Source: Saonia flava
GTDB taxonomy: Bacteria > Bacteroidota > Bacteroidia > Flavobacteriales > Flavobacteriaceae
Assembly (NCBI RefSeq): GCF_011927795.1
Contig: NZ_JAATJJ010000001.1
Coordinates: forward strand, 1,861,062-1,925,061
Reading direction: 5' to 3'
Length of the DNA stretch: 64,000 nt
Part shown: piece after piece, positions 55,759 through 64,000 of the stretch
Layout: the number at the start of each line of letters is the position of its first letter
How positions within the stretch are numbered: the first letter of the stretch is position 1
Made by a program: the position numbers and the translations under genes
Notes under the pieces: generated by a model
Told to the model about the DNA's origin: nothing
Databases searched by the model: none
Seen by the model: only the letters and a program-made list of their open reading frames with translations

Positions 55759-57300
55759 CTAAATCTTACTTAACCAGTGTTTCATATCCACCTCACTGGC
55801 AATAATTTCCTTCACCTTGTCCACCGAAACACGTTGTTGCTCCATAGTGTCCCTATGTCTAATCGTTACAGTATTATCTTCTAAAGATTGGTGGTCCACA
55901 GTGATACAGAAAGGGGTTCCATTTGCATCCTGCCTTCTATAGCGACGGCCAACAGCATCCTTTTCATCATAAATTACGTTGTAGTCCCATTTTAGCTCGT
56001 TTACAATTTCATGGGCTAATTCTGGCAACCCATCTTTCTTAAGCAAAGGAAGTACAGCTGCCTTTGTGGGAGCTAAAACAGCAGGCAATTTAAGAACGGT
56101 TCTTATGGTTCCATTTTCCAATTCCTCTTCTTTAAGAGAGTTTGAGAATACAGCCAAAAACATACGGTCCAAACCAATTGATGTTTCCAGTACATATGGC
56201 ACATAGGACTTATTCTCTTCATGGTCAAAATACTGCAGTTTTTTACCCGAGAATTCTTCATGACTACTGAGGTCAAAGTCTGTTCTAGAATGAATTCCTT
56301 CCAATTCTTTAAAACCAAACGGGAATTTAAATTCTATATCGGCTGCAGCATCTGCATAGTGTGCCAATTTCTCATGATCATGAAAACGATAATTATCCTC
56401 TCCCATACCAAGTGACAAGTGCCATCTAAGTCGGGTTTCTTTCCAATGTTCGTACCACTCTTTTTGTGTTCCCGGCTTAATGAAAAATTGCATTTCCATT
56501 TGCTCAAACTCACGCATTCTAAATATGAACTGCCGTGCAACTATCTCATTTCTAAAAGCCTTTCCTGTCTGCGCAATCCCAAATGGGATTTTCATTCTAC
56601 CTGTTTTTTGAACATTCGAGAAATTAACAAAGATTCCCTGAGCAGTTTCTGGACGCAAATACAGGTCCATTGCGCTATCGGCAGATGCTCCTAATTTAGT
56701 TCCAAACATTAAATTGAACTGTTTCACATCTGTCCAGTTCTTGGAGCCAGACAAGGGGCAGGCAATTTCGAGCTCTTCAATCAAAGCCTTTACATCCGCT
56801 AAATCTTCCTCTTCCAAAGATTTGGCCATTCTGGAAAGAATCGTATTTATTTTTTCTTGATAGCCTACAACTCTGGGATTGGTTGCCAGAAACTCTTCCT
56901 TATTAAAAGCGTCTCCAAACCGTTTAGCTGCTTTTGCAACTTCCTTATCAATCTTGGCTTCAATTTTTGCACAATAATCTTCTATTAAAACATCTGCGCG
57001 ATATCTCTTTTTGGAATCTTTATTATCTATCAATGGGTCATTAAAGGCATCAACATGCCCAGAAGCTTTCCAGATGGTTGGGTGCATAAAAATGGCAGAA
57101 TCTATTCCAACTATATTATCATTAAGCTGTACCATGGCTCTCCACCAATACTCTCTAATGTTCTTTTTTAGCTCAGCTCCGTTTTGTCCGTAGTCATAAA
57201 CAGCACTGAGTCCATCATAAATTTCACTGGATTGGAACACATACCCATATTCCTTTGCGTGGGATATTACCTTCTTAAAATCATCTTCTTGATTTGCCAT
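55759..57300 (-). CDS. glyQS: Glycyl-tRNA synthetase, single-chain type
   Basis: A 513-residue class II synthetase of the eukaryote/archaea-like dimeric kind. N-terminal YGYVFQSSEIYDGL and YDYGQNGAELKKNI are diagnostic; LRPETAQGIFVNF, FRNEIVARQFIFRMREFEQM and the C-terminal anticodon domain (YDEKDAVGRRYRRQDANGTP) are intact. It converges on the DUF1080 gene. Confidence 0.98.
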   Translation of the reverse strand: MANQEDDFKKVISHAKEYGYVFQSSEIYDGLSAVYDYGQNGAELKKNIREYWWRAMVQLNDNIVGIDSAIFMHPTIWKASGHVDAFNDPLIDNKDSKKRYRADVLIEDYCAKIEAKIDKEVAKAAKRFGDAFNKEEFLATNPRVVGYQEKINTILSRMAKSLEEEDLADVKALIEELEIACPLSGSKNWTDVKQFNLMFGTKLGASADSAMDLYLRPETAQGIFVNFSNVQKTGRMKIPFGIAQTGKAFRNEIVARQFIFRMREFEQMEMQFFIKPGTQKEWYEHWKETRLRWHLSLGMGEDNYRFHDHEKLAHYADAAADIEFKFPFGFKELEGIHSRTDFDLSSHEEFSGKKLQYFDHEENKSYVPYVLETSIGLDRMFLAVFSNSLKEEELENGTIRTVLKLPAVLAPTKAAVLPLLKKDGLPELAHEIVNELKWDYNVIYDEKDAVGRRYRRQDANGTPFCITVDHQSLEDNTVTIRHRDTMEQQRVSVDKVKEIIASEVDMKHWLSKI

Positions 57301-57336
57301 TTGGCAAAAATAGAATTTTAAGAGAAAAGGATATAA

Positions 57337-58233
57337 TTATTTTAATTCAAATTGATTGGTAGAAAGTAATCTTTCATCCTCAAAAACATTGAGGGTATAT
57401 AGTCCTTCCTGCAAAGACCCTTCTGGAATCGTAATAAAATCACAAATATCTACTTGATCTCCCATGAAAACCACTTCTATACGCTTACTATAGATATTTC
57501 CATTTACAGAAATAGTATTGGCATTATCTTCTATAACATTCATATTTGGGCCTAAAAATTGGAAATAAACAACTTTATCTTCCCTAGAGACATTTGGGTT
57601 ACCAACAATAGTGACACAACCTCTAAGTTTTTCTATTGTAGATGCCTTATTGGTCCTAATAGGTCTGGAACTCCTAACTCTAAACCCCATTCCCTCGGCA
57701 TTTTCCAAGTTTAGATAGCTTTTGGTCCTTAATTCATTATTTAACTCCTGTATTTTCTTGCGTTGATCAGCCTCCGCTTGAGCCAAGGAACTACGTTGAT
57801 TTCTTAATTCTTGTATTCTTGTTCTGGTTTCTTCATACTTTTCAGAAAGAAGCATGTTGTTATAGGTAAGAAAGTTGTTCTTAAGCTTTAAACTATCATA
57901 TTTGGCTTCCAAGGCCCTAAGTTCTTTTCTGTTTTCCCTTAATTTAGCAGTATTAAAATTAATCCTGCCCACAGAGTCCAATAACTGCTGTATGCGGTGT
58001 CTAGAGCTTTCCAGTTCAATTTCATTTACTTCGTTCCGTGCAGAAAGTTGATCTACTTGTGCTCTCATTAAGGTAAGGTCTTTCACCAAAAGCCCTTTTT
58101 CTTGCTCTAAAAAATCTATTTGGGTCTGCGATTGTGCGTAACTGTAGTAAAAGGCAATAATAATGCCTACAATAACTGCTGCCAATGCGGCAAGGATAAT
58201 CTTATAGTTGAATTTACTATCTTGGGCTTCCAT
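57337..58233 (-). CDS. Membrane-anchored coiled-coil protein
   Basis: A 298-residue protein with one N-terminal span (IILAALAAVIVGIIIAFYYS), a long coiled coil (about 40-170, rich in Glu, Leu, Arg) and a C-terminal globular beta domain (about 190-298). It resembles flavobacterial proteins sometimes labelled as chromosome-partitioning proteins, without real support. No enzymatic motif is visible. It is divergent from the comF-like gene, 28 bases apart. Confidence 0.8.
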   Translation of the reverse strand: MEAQDSKFNYKIILAALAAVIVGIIIAFYYSYAQSQTQIDFLEQEKGLLVKDLTLMRAQVDQLSARNEVNEIELESSRHRIQQLLDSVGRINFNTAKLRENRKELRALEAKYDSLKLKNNFLTYNNMLLSEKYEETRTRIQELRNQRSSLAQAEADQRKKIQELNNELRTKSYLNLENAEGMGFRVRSSRPIRTNKASTIEKLRGCVTIVGNPNVSREDKVVYFQFLGPNMNVIEDNANTISVNGNIYSKRIEVVFMGDQVDICDFITIPEGSLQEGLYTLNVFEDERLLSTNQFELK

Positions 58234-58261
58234 CTATATTTACAAGTAGGTTATAAAAGAT

Positions 58262-58969
58262 TTGTCACACTTCATCAAGTTAACAAAGATATTAAATGAT
58301 GTACACAACATCCTCTTTCCTCCAATCTGTTTTGGATGTAATGCACATTTAATCGGAGGAGAGAAAACCTTATGTACCATTTGTCGGAACCAATTACCTC
58401 TTACCGATTATAACTATAACGAAGAAAACCCTGTTGACCGTATTTTTTATGGAAGAGTTAACATAAAAAAAGTCAATTCCTTTCTATTTTTCACAAAAAA
58501 TGGCATAATTAAGAACATTATTCATCATTTAAAATATAAAAATCAGGAGGAAATAGGTAGTTTTTTTGGTGATTGGTTTGGACAAATCATAAAAAAAGAA
58601 GGATTTTCAGCATATATTGATGTAATTATTCCTGTTCCGTTGCATAAAAAGAGATTAAAAAAAAGAGGATATAACCAAGTAGCTCTTTTTGGAAAACAAT
58701 TGGCACATCATCTAAATGCAGATTATATGGATAATGTTCTAATAAAAACTGCCAATACCAAAACACAGACAAAAAAAGGAAGAATATACAGGTGGCAGCA
58801 AAATCAAAATCTTTTTGAATTGACCAATTCTTCTTTTTTAAAAAATAAAAACGTGCTGTTAGTGGATGATGTAATAACAACAGGAGCAACGATAGAAGCC
58901 TGTGCAAATGCTCTACACCGAGCAGAAAATGTTAATATCTATGTGGCTACAATGGCAGTAGTGCCTTGA
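58262..58969 (+). CDS. ComF-family phosphoribosyltransferase-like protein
   Basis: A 235-residue protein with an N-terminal four-cysteine zinc motif (PPICFGCNAHL, CTIC) and a type I phosphoribosyltransferase domain with the PRPP loop VLLVDDVITTGATIEAC. KKRLKKRGYNQVALFGK is the usual ComF stretch. In competent bacteria ComF supports DNA uptake. The start is a TTG; no in-frame ATG lies close. Confidence 0.92.
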   Translation: MSHFIKLTKILNDVHNILFPPICFGCNAHLIGGEKTLCTICRNQLPLTDYNYNEENPVDRIFYGRVNIKKVNSFLFFTKNGIIKNIIHHLKYKNQEEIGSFFGDWFGQIIKKEGFSAYIDVIIPVPLHKKRLKKRGYNQVALFGKQLAHHLNADYMDNVLIKTANTKTQTKKGRIYRWQQNQNLFELTNSSFLKNKNVLLVDDVITTGATIEACANALHRAENVNIYVATMAVVP

Positions 58970-59015
58970 TTTTTGCAAATTAGTTGTTTCTTTGCCCTAA
59001 GTTATATTTATAGTG

Positions 59016-60629
59016 ATGCTGAGACGTATTTTAGGATTCATTTTTATGGTTTTTACCATATTTGCTTTTTTTCAATGTGCTAGAAGGGGAAACCCTACTG
59101 GTGGACCAAAAGATATTACCGCACCCATACTTTTAAGTTCAGAACCAGAAAACTTGACCACTAATTTTGACGCCAAAAGAATCCGTTTGTATTTTGACGA
59201 GTACGTTAAGTTGGAAAAAATCCAGGAACAACTCATTGTATCACCGCCCCTAAAATATTTGCCAGAAATAACACCACAGGGCAACGCAAGAAAATATATT
59301 GAAATAATCCTTAAAGACACCTTAAAAGAAAATACTACGTATACTTTTAACTTTGGCCAAAGTATTGTTGATAATAATGAGGGCAACCCCAATAGTTTTC
59401 TTACCTATGTTTTTTCTACTGGGGATTATATAGATTCACTTTCCTTGACCGGAGTGGTACGAGATGCATATAACCAAAAAGCAGATGAGTTTATAAGCGT
59501 AATGTTGTATGAGATAGACAGTGCTTATACAGATTCTACCATATACAAACAACCACCAAATTATATTACCAATACCTTAGATAGCACAATCATATTTAAG
59601 CTAAACTATTTAAAAGCTGGGAAATATGCCCTTGCAGCCATACGTGACGAAGGAAAAACGAATATGTTTGACCAAAAGACTGATAAAATAGGCTTTATAG
59701 AAGACACTATCACGCTTCCCACAGACTCCACCTACCTTTTAACATTGTTCAAGGAAAAACCCGACTATAACATATTAGTTCCAAGTTTTGTTGCTGAAAA
59801 CAGAATTCAATTTGGATACCAGGGAAATAGGGAAGAATTTGTTATTGAAACCTTGACGGAATTGCCAGATACGGTAAAGACCATTTTACTAAAGGATAGG
59901 GAAAAAGACACTCTTAATTTTTGGTTCACTCCTTATGAAATGGATTCCATAATATTCAAAGTAACAAATGAAAAACTTAAGCTAATTGATACTTTTAGCG
60001 TTAAGCCAAGAAAATTGCCTGCAGACACTTTATTAGTATCCCCAGGGCTGAGAAAATTAAGTTTTGAGGAAAATTATAATCTAATAGCCAATACACCTTT
60101 GGTGAAAATTGATACTTCACAAATGATGCTTACCATTCAAGATTCTTTGCCTGGTAGTTTTTCTGTTTCCCTGGACACCCTAAAGAATAGAGTGAATTTT
60201 GATTTTGAAGTTGTTCCAGAACAAAGTTATAAATTAGAGCTGTTTCCTGGAGCTGTTGAAGATTTCTTTAAAGACACAAACGATACTCTTACCTATAACC
60301 TGTCAACCGGAAGTCTGGAAGATTTTGGGACCTTACGGTTAAACTTAACTGGAAATACAAGATTTCCTATGATTGTTCAGCTTACCAATGAAAAAGGGGA
60401 TAATATTATTAGGGAAATTTACATGACGGAACCAAAAATATTGGAATTTGGTCATTTGGATCCTTCTAAATATATGGTTAGGGTAATCTATGATGAAAAT
60501 GGCAATGGAATATGGGATACTGGAAACTACCTTAAAAAATTACAACCTGAGAAAGTAAGTTATTATCCTGAGGTTATTGAGATGCGTGCCATTTGGATTG
60601 AGGAACATACCTTTATTTTAAGAGAGTAA
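59016..60629 (+). CDS. Ig-like-domain lipoprotein
   Basis: A 537-residue lipoprotein (FAFFQC, Cys about 22) starting MLRRILGFIFMVF. The conserved GGPKDITAPIL and an Ig-like fold with IRLYFDEYVKL (bacterial Ig-like domain 5) follow, then several beta domains, and a closing YDENGNGIWDTGNY carboxypeptidase-like strand. Family known across Bacteroidota with unknown role, perhaps envelope assembly. Its end overlaps the converging amidase gene by 17 bases. Confidence 0.85.
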   Translation: MLRRILGFIFMVFTIFAFFQCARRGNPTGGPKDITAPILLSSEPENLTTNFDAKRIRLYFDEYVKLEKIQEQLIVSPPLKYLPEITPQGNARKYIEIILKDTLKENTTYTFNFGQSIVDNNEGNPNSFLTYVFSTGDYIDSLSLTGVVRDAYNQKADEFISVMLYEIDSAYTDSTIYKQPPNYITNTLDSTIIFKLNYLKAGKYALAAIRDEGKTNMFDQKTDKIGFIEDTITLPTDSTYLLTLFKEKPDYNILVPSFVAENRIQFGYQGNREEFVIETLTELPDTVKTILLKDREKDTLNFWFTPYEMDSIIFKVTNEKLKLIDTFSVKPRKLPADTLLVSPGLRKLSFEENYNLIANTPLVKIDTSQMMLTIQDSLPGSFSVSLDTLKNRVNFDFEVVPEQSYKLELFPGAVEDFFKDTNDTLTYNLSTGSLEDFGTLRLNLTGNTRFPMIVQLTNEKGDNIIREIYMTEPKILEFGHLDPSKYMVRVIYDENGNGIWDTGNYLKKLQPEKVSYYPEVIEMRAIWIEEHTFILRE

Positions 60630-61389
60630 ATTCATCTCTATCATCCAAAAATTTTAATTTCCCTCTGGTTTTTTTAATATGTTCTTTTTCCAAATTTGCA
60701 TAAAGAACCTCTTCTTTTTCAGAAAATATTAGCTCCTCTCCCAAGGTATTATATACAGCAGAATGCCCATTATATTCATGCCCATTACTATCTTTACCTA
60801 TCCTGTTTACTCCAATACAGTAAGACATATTTTCTATTGCCCTTGCCTTTAAGAGGGCATCCCATGCATTAATTCTTGGTTTGGGCCAATTGGCTACATA
60901 GATCAATACATCATAAAAATCTGTATTCCTAGCCCAAACAGGAAACCTAAGATCATAACAAACAAAAGGGCAAATTCTAAATCCCTTATACTCCACAATC
61001 AATTTTGAAGTACCGGCAGTGTATATTTTATCTTCACCTGCTAAAGTAAATGTATGGCGCTTATCATAAAATGATACTTCCCCATTAGGTTTTACAAAAA
61101 ATAACCTATTATAAAATTGATTGTTTTCCTGGAAAACAATACTTCCCACAAGGGCTGCATTCTTTGCCGAAGCTTCTGCTTGCATCCACTCCACTGTTTT
61201 TAAACCTTCCCCATGGTCAATATGTTTGGGAGACATGGTAAAACCTGTAGTGAACATTTCTGGCAGAATAATTAAGTCAACATCATTGGAAGTTTCAAGA
61301 ATTTTTTTAGAAAAAGTTTTTCTATTTACCAATGGGTCTTCCCAAGTCAAAGATGCTTGGATTAAAGCTGTTTTAAGTCTATTAATCAT
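60613..61389 (-). CDS. Omega-amidase, nitrilase superfamily
   Basis: A 258-residue enzyme likely hydrolysing 2-oxoglutaramate-type amides. The catalytic triad is visible: Glu in LPEMFTTGF, Lys in YDKRHTF and Cys in FVCYDLRFP. The sequence fits the YafV/omega-amidase branch (WARNTDFYDVLIYVANWP). It lies 21 bases after the ankyrin gene. Confidence 0.9.
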   Translation of the reverse strand: MINRLKTALIQASLTWEDPLVNRKTFSKKILETSNDVDLIILPEMFTTGFTMSPKHIDHGEGLKTVEWMQAEASAKNAALVGSIVFQENNQFYNRLFFVKPNGEVSFYDKRHTFTLAGEDKIYTAGTSKLIVEYKGFRICPFVCYDLRFPVWARNTDFYDVLIYVANWPKPRINAWDALLKARAIENMSYCIGVNRIGKDSNGHEYNGHSAVYNTLGEELIFSEKEEVLYANLEKEHIKKTRGKLKFLDDRDEFTLLK

Positions 61390-61410
61390 TTTTCAACATG
61401 GGTTATCAAA

Positions 61411-61890
61411 TTATTTAAAACCCTCCAGCAATTTCACAAACTCGGTTAAACCCTGTGTCTTTGCATGATTCATTGCCGTACTTCCCCTAGCATCCTTAAG
61501 GGAGGTATTGGCTCCTTCTTCCAAAAGCATTTTTGCTATTTCAACCCTATTAAAAGTTGCTGCATAAATTAAGGAAGTTCCCCCCAAAGCATTGGTTGCA
61601 TCAACGTTTGCCCCAGCCCTAATAAGAAACTTAGCCAACTCATTGTATCCTTTAAAACAAACTCCCATAAGCGGAGTATTGCCAGACCCATCTTTTTCAT
61701 CCACATTAGCTCCTTTTTCCAACAAAAATTTGGTAATATCCAGATGATTGTAATATGTTGCCAGTATCAATGGTGTTGACCCCCTTTGGTCCTTGGAATA
61801 AACTAAAGCAGGGAACTGAGTCAATATTTCTTTTACTAATGTAAGGTCTCCCTCTCGTATTGCATTAAATAAATCTGCACTATTGTCCAT
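61411..61890 (-). CDS. Ankyrin-repeat protein
   Basis: A 159-residue protein made of about four ankyrin repeats (STPLILATYYNHLDITKFLL, NTPLMGVCFKGYNELAKFLI, TSLIYAATFNRVEIAKMLL) with caps. No signal peptide. It is a protein-binding module with an unknown partner, upstream of the omega-amidase gene. Confidence 0.92.
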   Translation of the reverse strand: MDNSADLFNAIREGDLTLVKEILTQFPALVYSKDQRGSTPLILATYYNHLDITKFLLEKGANVDEKDGSGNTPLMGVCFKGYNELAKFLIRAGANVDATNALGGTSLIYAATFNRVEIAKMLLEEGANTSLKDARGSTAMNHAKTQGLTEFVKLLEGFK

Positions 61891-62047
61891 TTGTTCTAAA
61901 TTTAGAAAAAACTTTTAAGCTAAATATCCTTGGATGTAAAATACAAGTTTTCAAAATGATGGCAAACGCCTTTTCCCATAAATAATTAATGATATTACAC
62001 AAGAACACACGTTATTGTAAGAAACTTTCATTTCTATAGGATAATAC

Positions 62048-62075
62048 TTACGTAAATAGAAAAGCCGTATCTTTG
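62048..62075 (+). promoter_or_regulatory. Promoter of the PAS histidine kinase gene
   Basis: TTA (62048-62050), 17 bases, TATCTTTG (62068-62075). The -7 box is an exact match; the -33 box deviates from TTG in its last base. Confidence 0.5.
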
Positions 62076-62114
62076 TTTCTTAATAATAAGATTTATTCTT
62101 AAATAAATTATTGT

Positions 62115-64000
62115 TTGAATACAAATATTTCAGAAGAACTTATTGCTCTGGCAACAGTTCCTGTTGCCCAGTTGGACTCCAACCTATGTTTTATAAATTA
62201 CTCTCCAACATGGTTGATTCACTTTAATATTTCTGATACTAATATTATTGGCAAATATTATTTTGATGTGTTTTCTGATACTCCAATAGAAATCAATGAA
62301 TTATTAACATTATGCCTTCAAGGACAAGAAAACACCAATCTTAAAGGGAAAAAATTTACTTTACCCAGTGGTAGAACACAGTGGTTAAAATGGAAAATGT
62401 ATCCATGTAAAAATGATGCGGGAGAAGTTGACTCGATTTCGGTTATATTGGAAGATTTCACCAAAAAAAAACAACGTATTAATTTAGCCACACGAGCAGA
62501 AAAAGTTGCCAATATTGGGGGGTGGCATGCTGATCTTTTGGACAATACTGTTTATTGGACAAGAAGAGCGAAACAAATTCATGAAGTTCCTTATGAGTTT
62601 GTTCCCACACTTAATGAATGTATTGATTTCTACAAAATTGGAGAACATAGAAGTCGTATTAACAAAGCAATAAATACAGCAATCAATACTGGTAATCCTT
62701 GGGATGAAGAAGCCATTCTTGTCACGGCAGAAGGAAAAGAAATCTGGGTAAGGGTTAAAGGAGAAGCTGAAACACATAATGGAAAAACCGTTAAATTATA
62801 TGGAACTTTCCAAGATATAGATGATAAGAAGAAAATAGAATTAAAATATAGAGCAGTGGCCAAACGCCTAGAGCTTTCAACAAAGGCGGCCAAAATTGGG
62901 ACTTGGGAATACAACATTCTTGACAAAACGGACACTTGGGATTCCAATATGTACAGTATTTATGAAGTTAATGAATTAGAAGACCAAGTTTTATATGATG
63001 TATGGAAAGAGAAAATTCACCCAGATGATTTCAAAAAAGTTGATGATGAAATGCAATTGGCCATAAAAAACGGCAAAAATGTAACTAGTGAATTTAGAAT
63101 CCAAACCGGCCATAATACTATAAAGTTTTTAAAATCAGTGGCCACTGTAGTAAAAAACCAAGAGGGCGTTCCTTCGCAGGTGGTTGGAGTAAATTGGGAT
63201 ATTACAGAGCAAAGATTGGCTCAGCAAAAACTTGAAAAAAGTAGGGAGTCCTTTAAATATGCTTTTGAACATTCTGCAATAGGCATGGCACTTGTTGGCC
63301 TGGATGGCAAATGGTTAGAAATAAACCAAAGTGTTTGCAATAGTTTGGGCTACTCAAAAGCTGAACTGTTAAAACTTACGTTCCAAGACATTACACACCC
63401 CAATGACTTGGAAAAAGATATAGAACTTCTAGAAGAAGTAATAAAAGGCAATAGAATAAGTTATCAAATAGATAAAAGATATTTTCATAAAAGAGGGGGA
63501 ATCGTGCATGCACTACTAACTGTTACTGCTGTAAAAAACTATGACGGTACCGTTTCTCATTTTATATCCCAAATTGTTGACCTAACTTCTAGGGTATACC
63601 AAGAAAACAAACTAAGAAGTTTGGTGGATGTTACTAGAAAACAAAATGAGAGTCTTTATAACTTTGCCCATATTGTATCCCACAACCTTAGATCACATTC
63701 CAGCAATTTATCAATGCTTAAGGATTTCTTGGACAAAGAGAAGGATGAAAAGGAAAAAGAAAACTTAATGAACATGTTGGGTAGTTCGGTAAACAGTCTT
63801 AGTGAAACGGTTGCCCATTTAAACGAGGTAGTACAAATAACAACCGACGTTAAAGTCAAAATGAGACGAATTTCGCTCTTAGAAGCAATTAATACCGTCC
63901 AAAAAAATATTAATGTCAACATTGCGGAACAAAATGCCAATGTAATTCTAAATATTGACGGAACACATTTTGTACATGTGGTCCCTGCTTATTTAGATAG
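62115..64000 (+). CDS. Multi-PAS sensor histidine kinase, 3' end cut by window edge
   Basis: The frame is open from a TTG at 62115 to the window end (628 codons). Four PAS-like domains follow each other: about 10-110, 125-240, 245-370 and 375-495. The third and fourth show IGTWEYNILDK and AFEHSAIGMALVGLDGKWLE, and IHPDDF and THPNDL motifs recur. The H-box FAHIVSHNLRSHSSNL holds the phosphorylated His at about residue 523. No membrane span is visible, so it is a cytosolic sensor. The ATP-binding domain has just begun at the edge. TTG is chosen because no ATG fits and the following NISEELIALATVPVAQLD opens the first PAS. Confidence 0.88.
   Translation, partial: MNTNISEELIALATVPVAQLDSNLCFINYSPTWLIHFNISDTNIIGKYYFDVFSDTPIEINELLTLCLQGQENTNLKGKKFTLPSGRTQWLKWKMYPCKNDAGEVDSISVILEDFTKKKQRINLATRAEKVANIGGWHADLLDNTVYWTRRAKQIHEVPYEFVPTLNECIDFYKIGEHRSRINKAINTAINTGNPWDEEAILVTAEGKEIWVRVKGEAETHNGKTVKLYGTFQDIDDKKKIELKYRAVAKRLELSTKAAKIGTWEYNILDKTDTWDSNMYSIYEVNELEDQVLYDVWKEKIHPDDFKKVDDEMQLAIKNGKNVTSEFRIQTGHNTIKFLKSVATVVKNQEGVPSQVVGVNWDITEQRLAQQKLEKSRESFKYAFEHSAIGMALVGLDGKWLEINQSVCNSLGYSKAELLKLTFQDITHPNDLEKDIELLEEVIKGNRISYQIDKRYFHKRGGIVHALLTVTAVKNYDGTVSHFISQIVDLTSRVYQENKLRSLVDVTRKQNESLYNFAHIVSHNLRSHSSNLSMLKDFLDKEKDEKEKENLMNMLGSSVNSLSETVAHLNEVVQITTDVKVKMRRISLLEAINTVQKNINVNIAEQNANVILNIDGTHFVHVVPAYLD

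Overview
The window is chromosomal DNA of a member of the Flavobacteriaceae (Bacteroidota). The support is AT-rich DNA with TAnnTTTG-type -7 promoter elements and few Shine-Dalgarno sequences, four TonB-dependent receptors, gliding genes gldD and gldE beside ssb and mutY, atpD-atpC as a separate pair, and many families typical of the phylum (DUF4301, DUF4270, SPFH/NfeD, L21 with a tail). I see no tRNA, rRNA, insertion sequence, prophage or CRISPR array.

Layout. 1-3.4 kb: the end of an aldo/keto reductase, then a TonB receptor under a clear TPP riboswitch, so probably the outer-membrane thiamine receptor. 3.4-4.2 kb: a stretch without annotated-size genes that holds two tandem, related cassettes on the minus strand. 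Each has a shared promoter-like motif, very small membrane peptides, a structured 3' RNA with an invariant G-rich GGTTGGTTTGGTTGG run, and a strong terminator. This is the most novel-looking part of the window. 4.3-7.9 kb: a minus-strand operon of PPTase, thiamine-binding protein, PnuC-type transporter, NadR-like kinase and DUF4301, which together with the riboswitch receptor suggests vitamin (thiamine or nicotinamide riboside) salvage. 8-14.6 kb: S-adenosylhomocysteine hydrolase, a cyclophilin, a deoxyribonucleotidase, and a beta-propeller phytase paired with a large TonB receptor.

14.7-22.5 kb: rplU-rpmA, a lipoprotein, gldD-gldE-ssb-mutY, HU, a 29-residue basic protein, rng and recX. 22.5-33 kb: a JmjC-like protein, then biotin genes bioB, bioA, bioD and bioF with a ketosynthase, a DUF2007 protein, a flotillin/NfeD pair and an oppositely oriented membrane glycosyltransferase among them. 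33-38 kb: an M61 peptidase, an acetyltransferase, a DUF2975/XRE pair with a promoter embedded in an inverted repeat, and atpDC. 38-50.7 kb: a TonB receptor, glmS, a DUF4270 lipoprotein, a glycogen-synthase-like half protein, panC-panD, a flippase-like membrane protein, an esterase-like protein and radA.

50.7-64 kb: a 34-residue membrane peptide coupled to an aldo/keto reductase, exonuclease III, a TonB receptor with a DUF1080 lipoprotein, glycyl-tRNA synthetase, a coiled-coil membrane protein, ComF, an Ig-like lipoprotein, an omega-amidase, an ankyrin protein, and a multi-PAS histidine kinase cut by the right edge.

Functions rest on recognisable motifs and neighbourhood only; no database search was possible.
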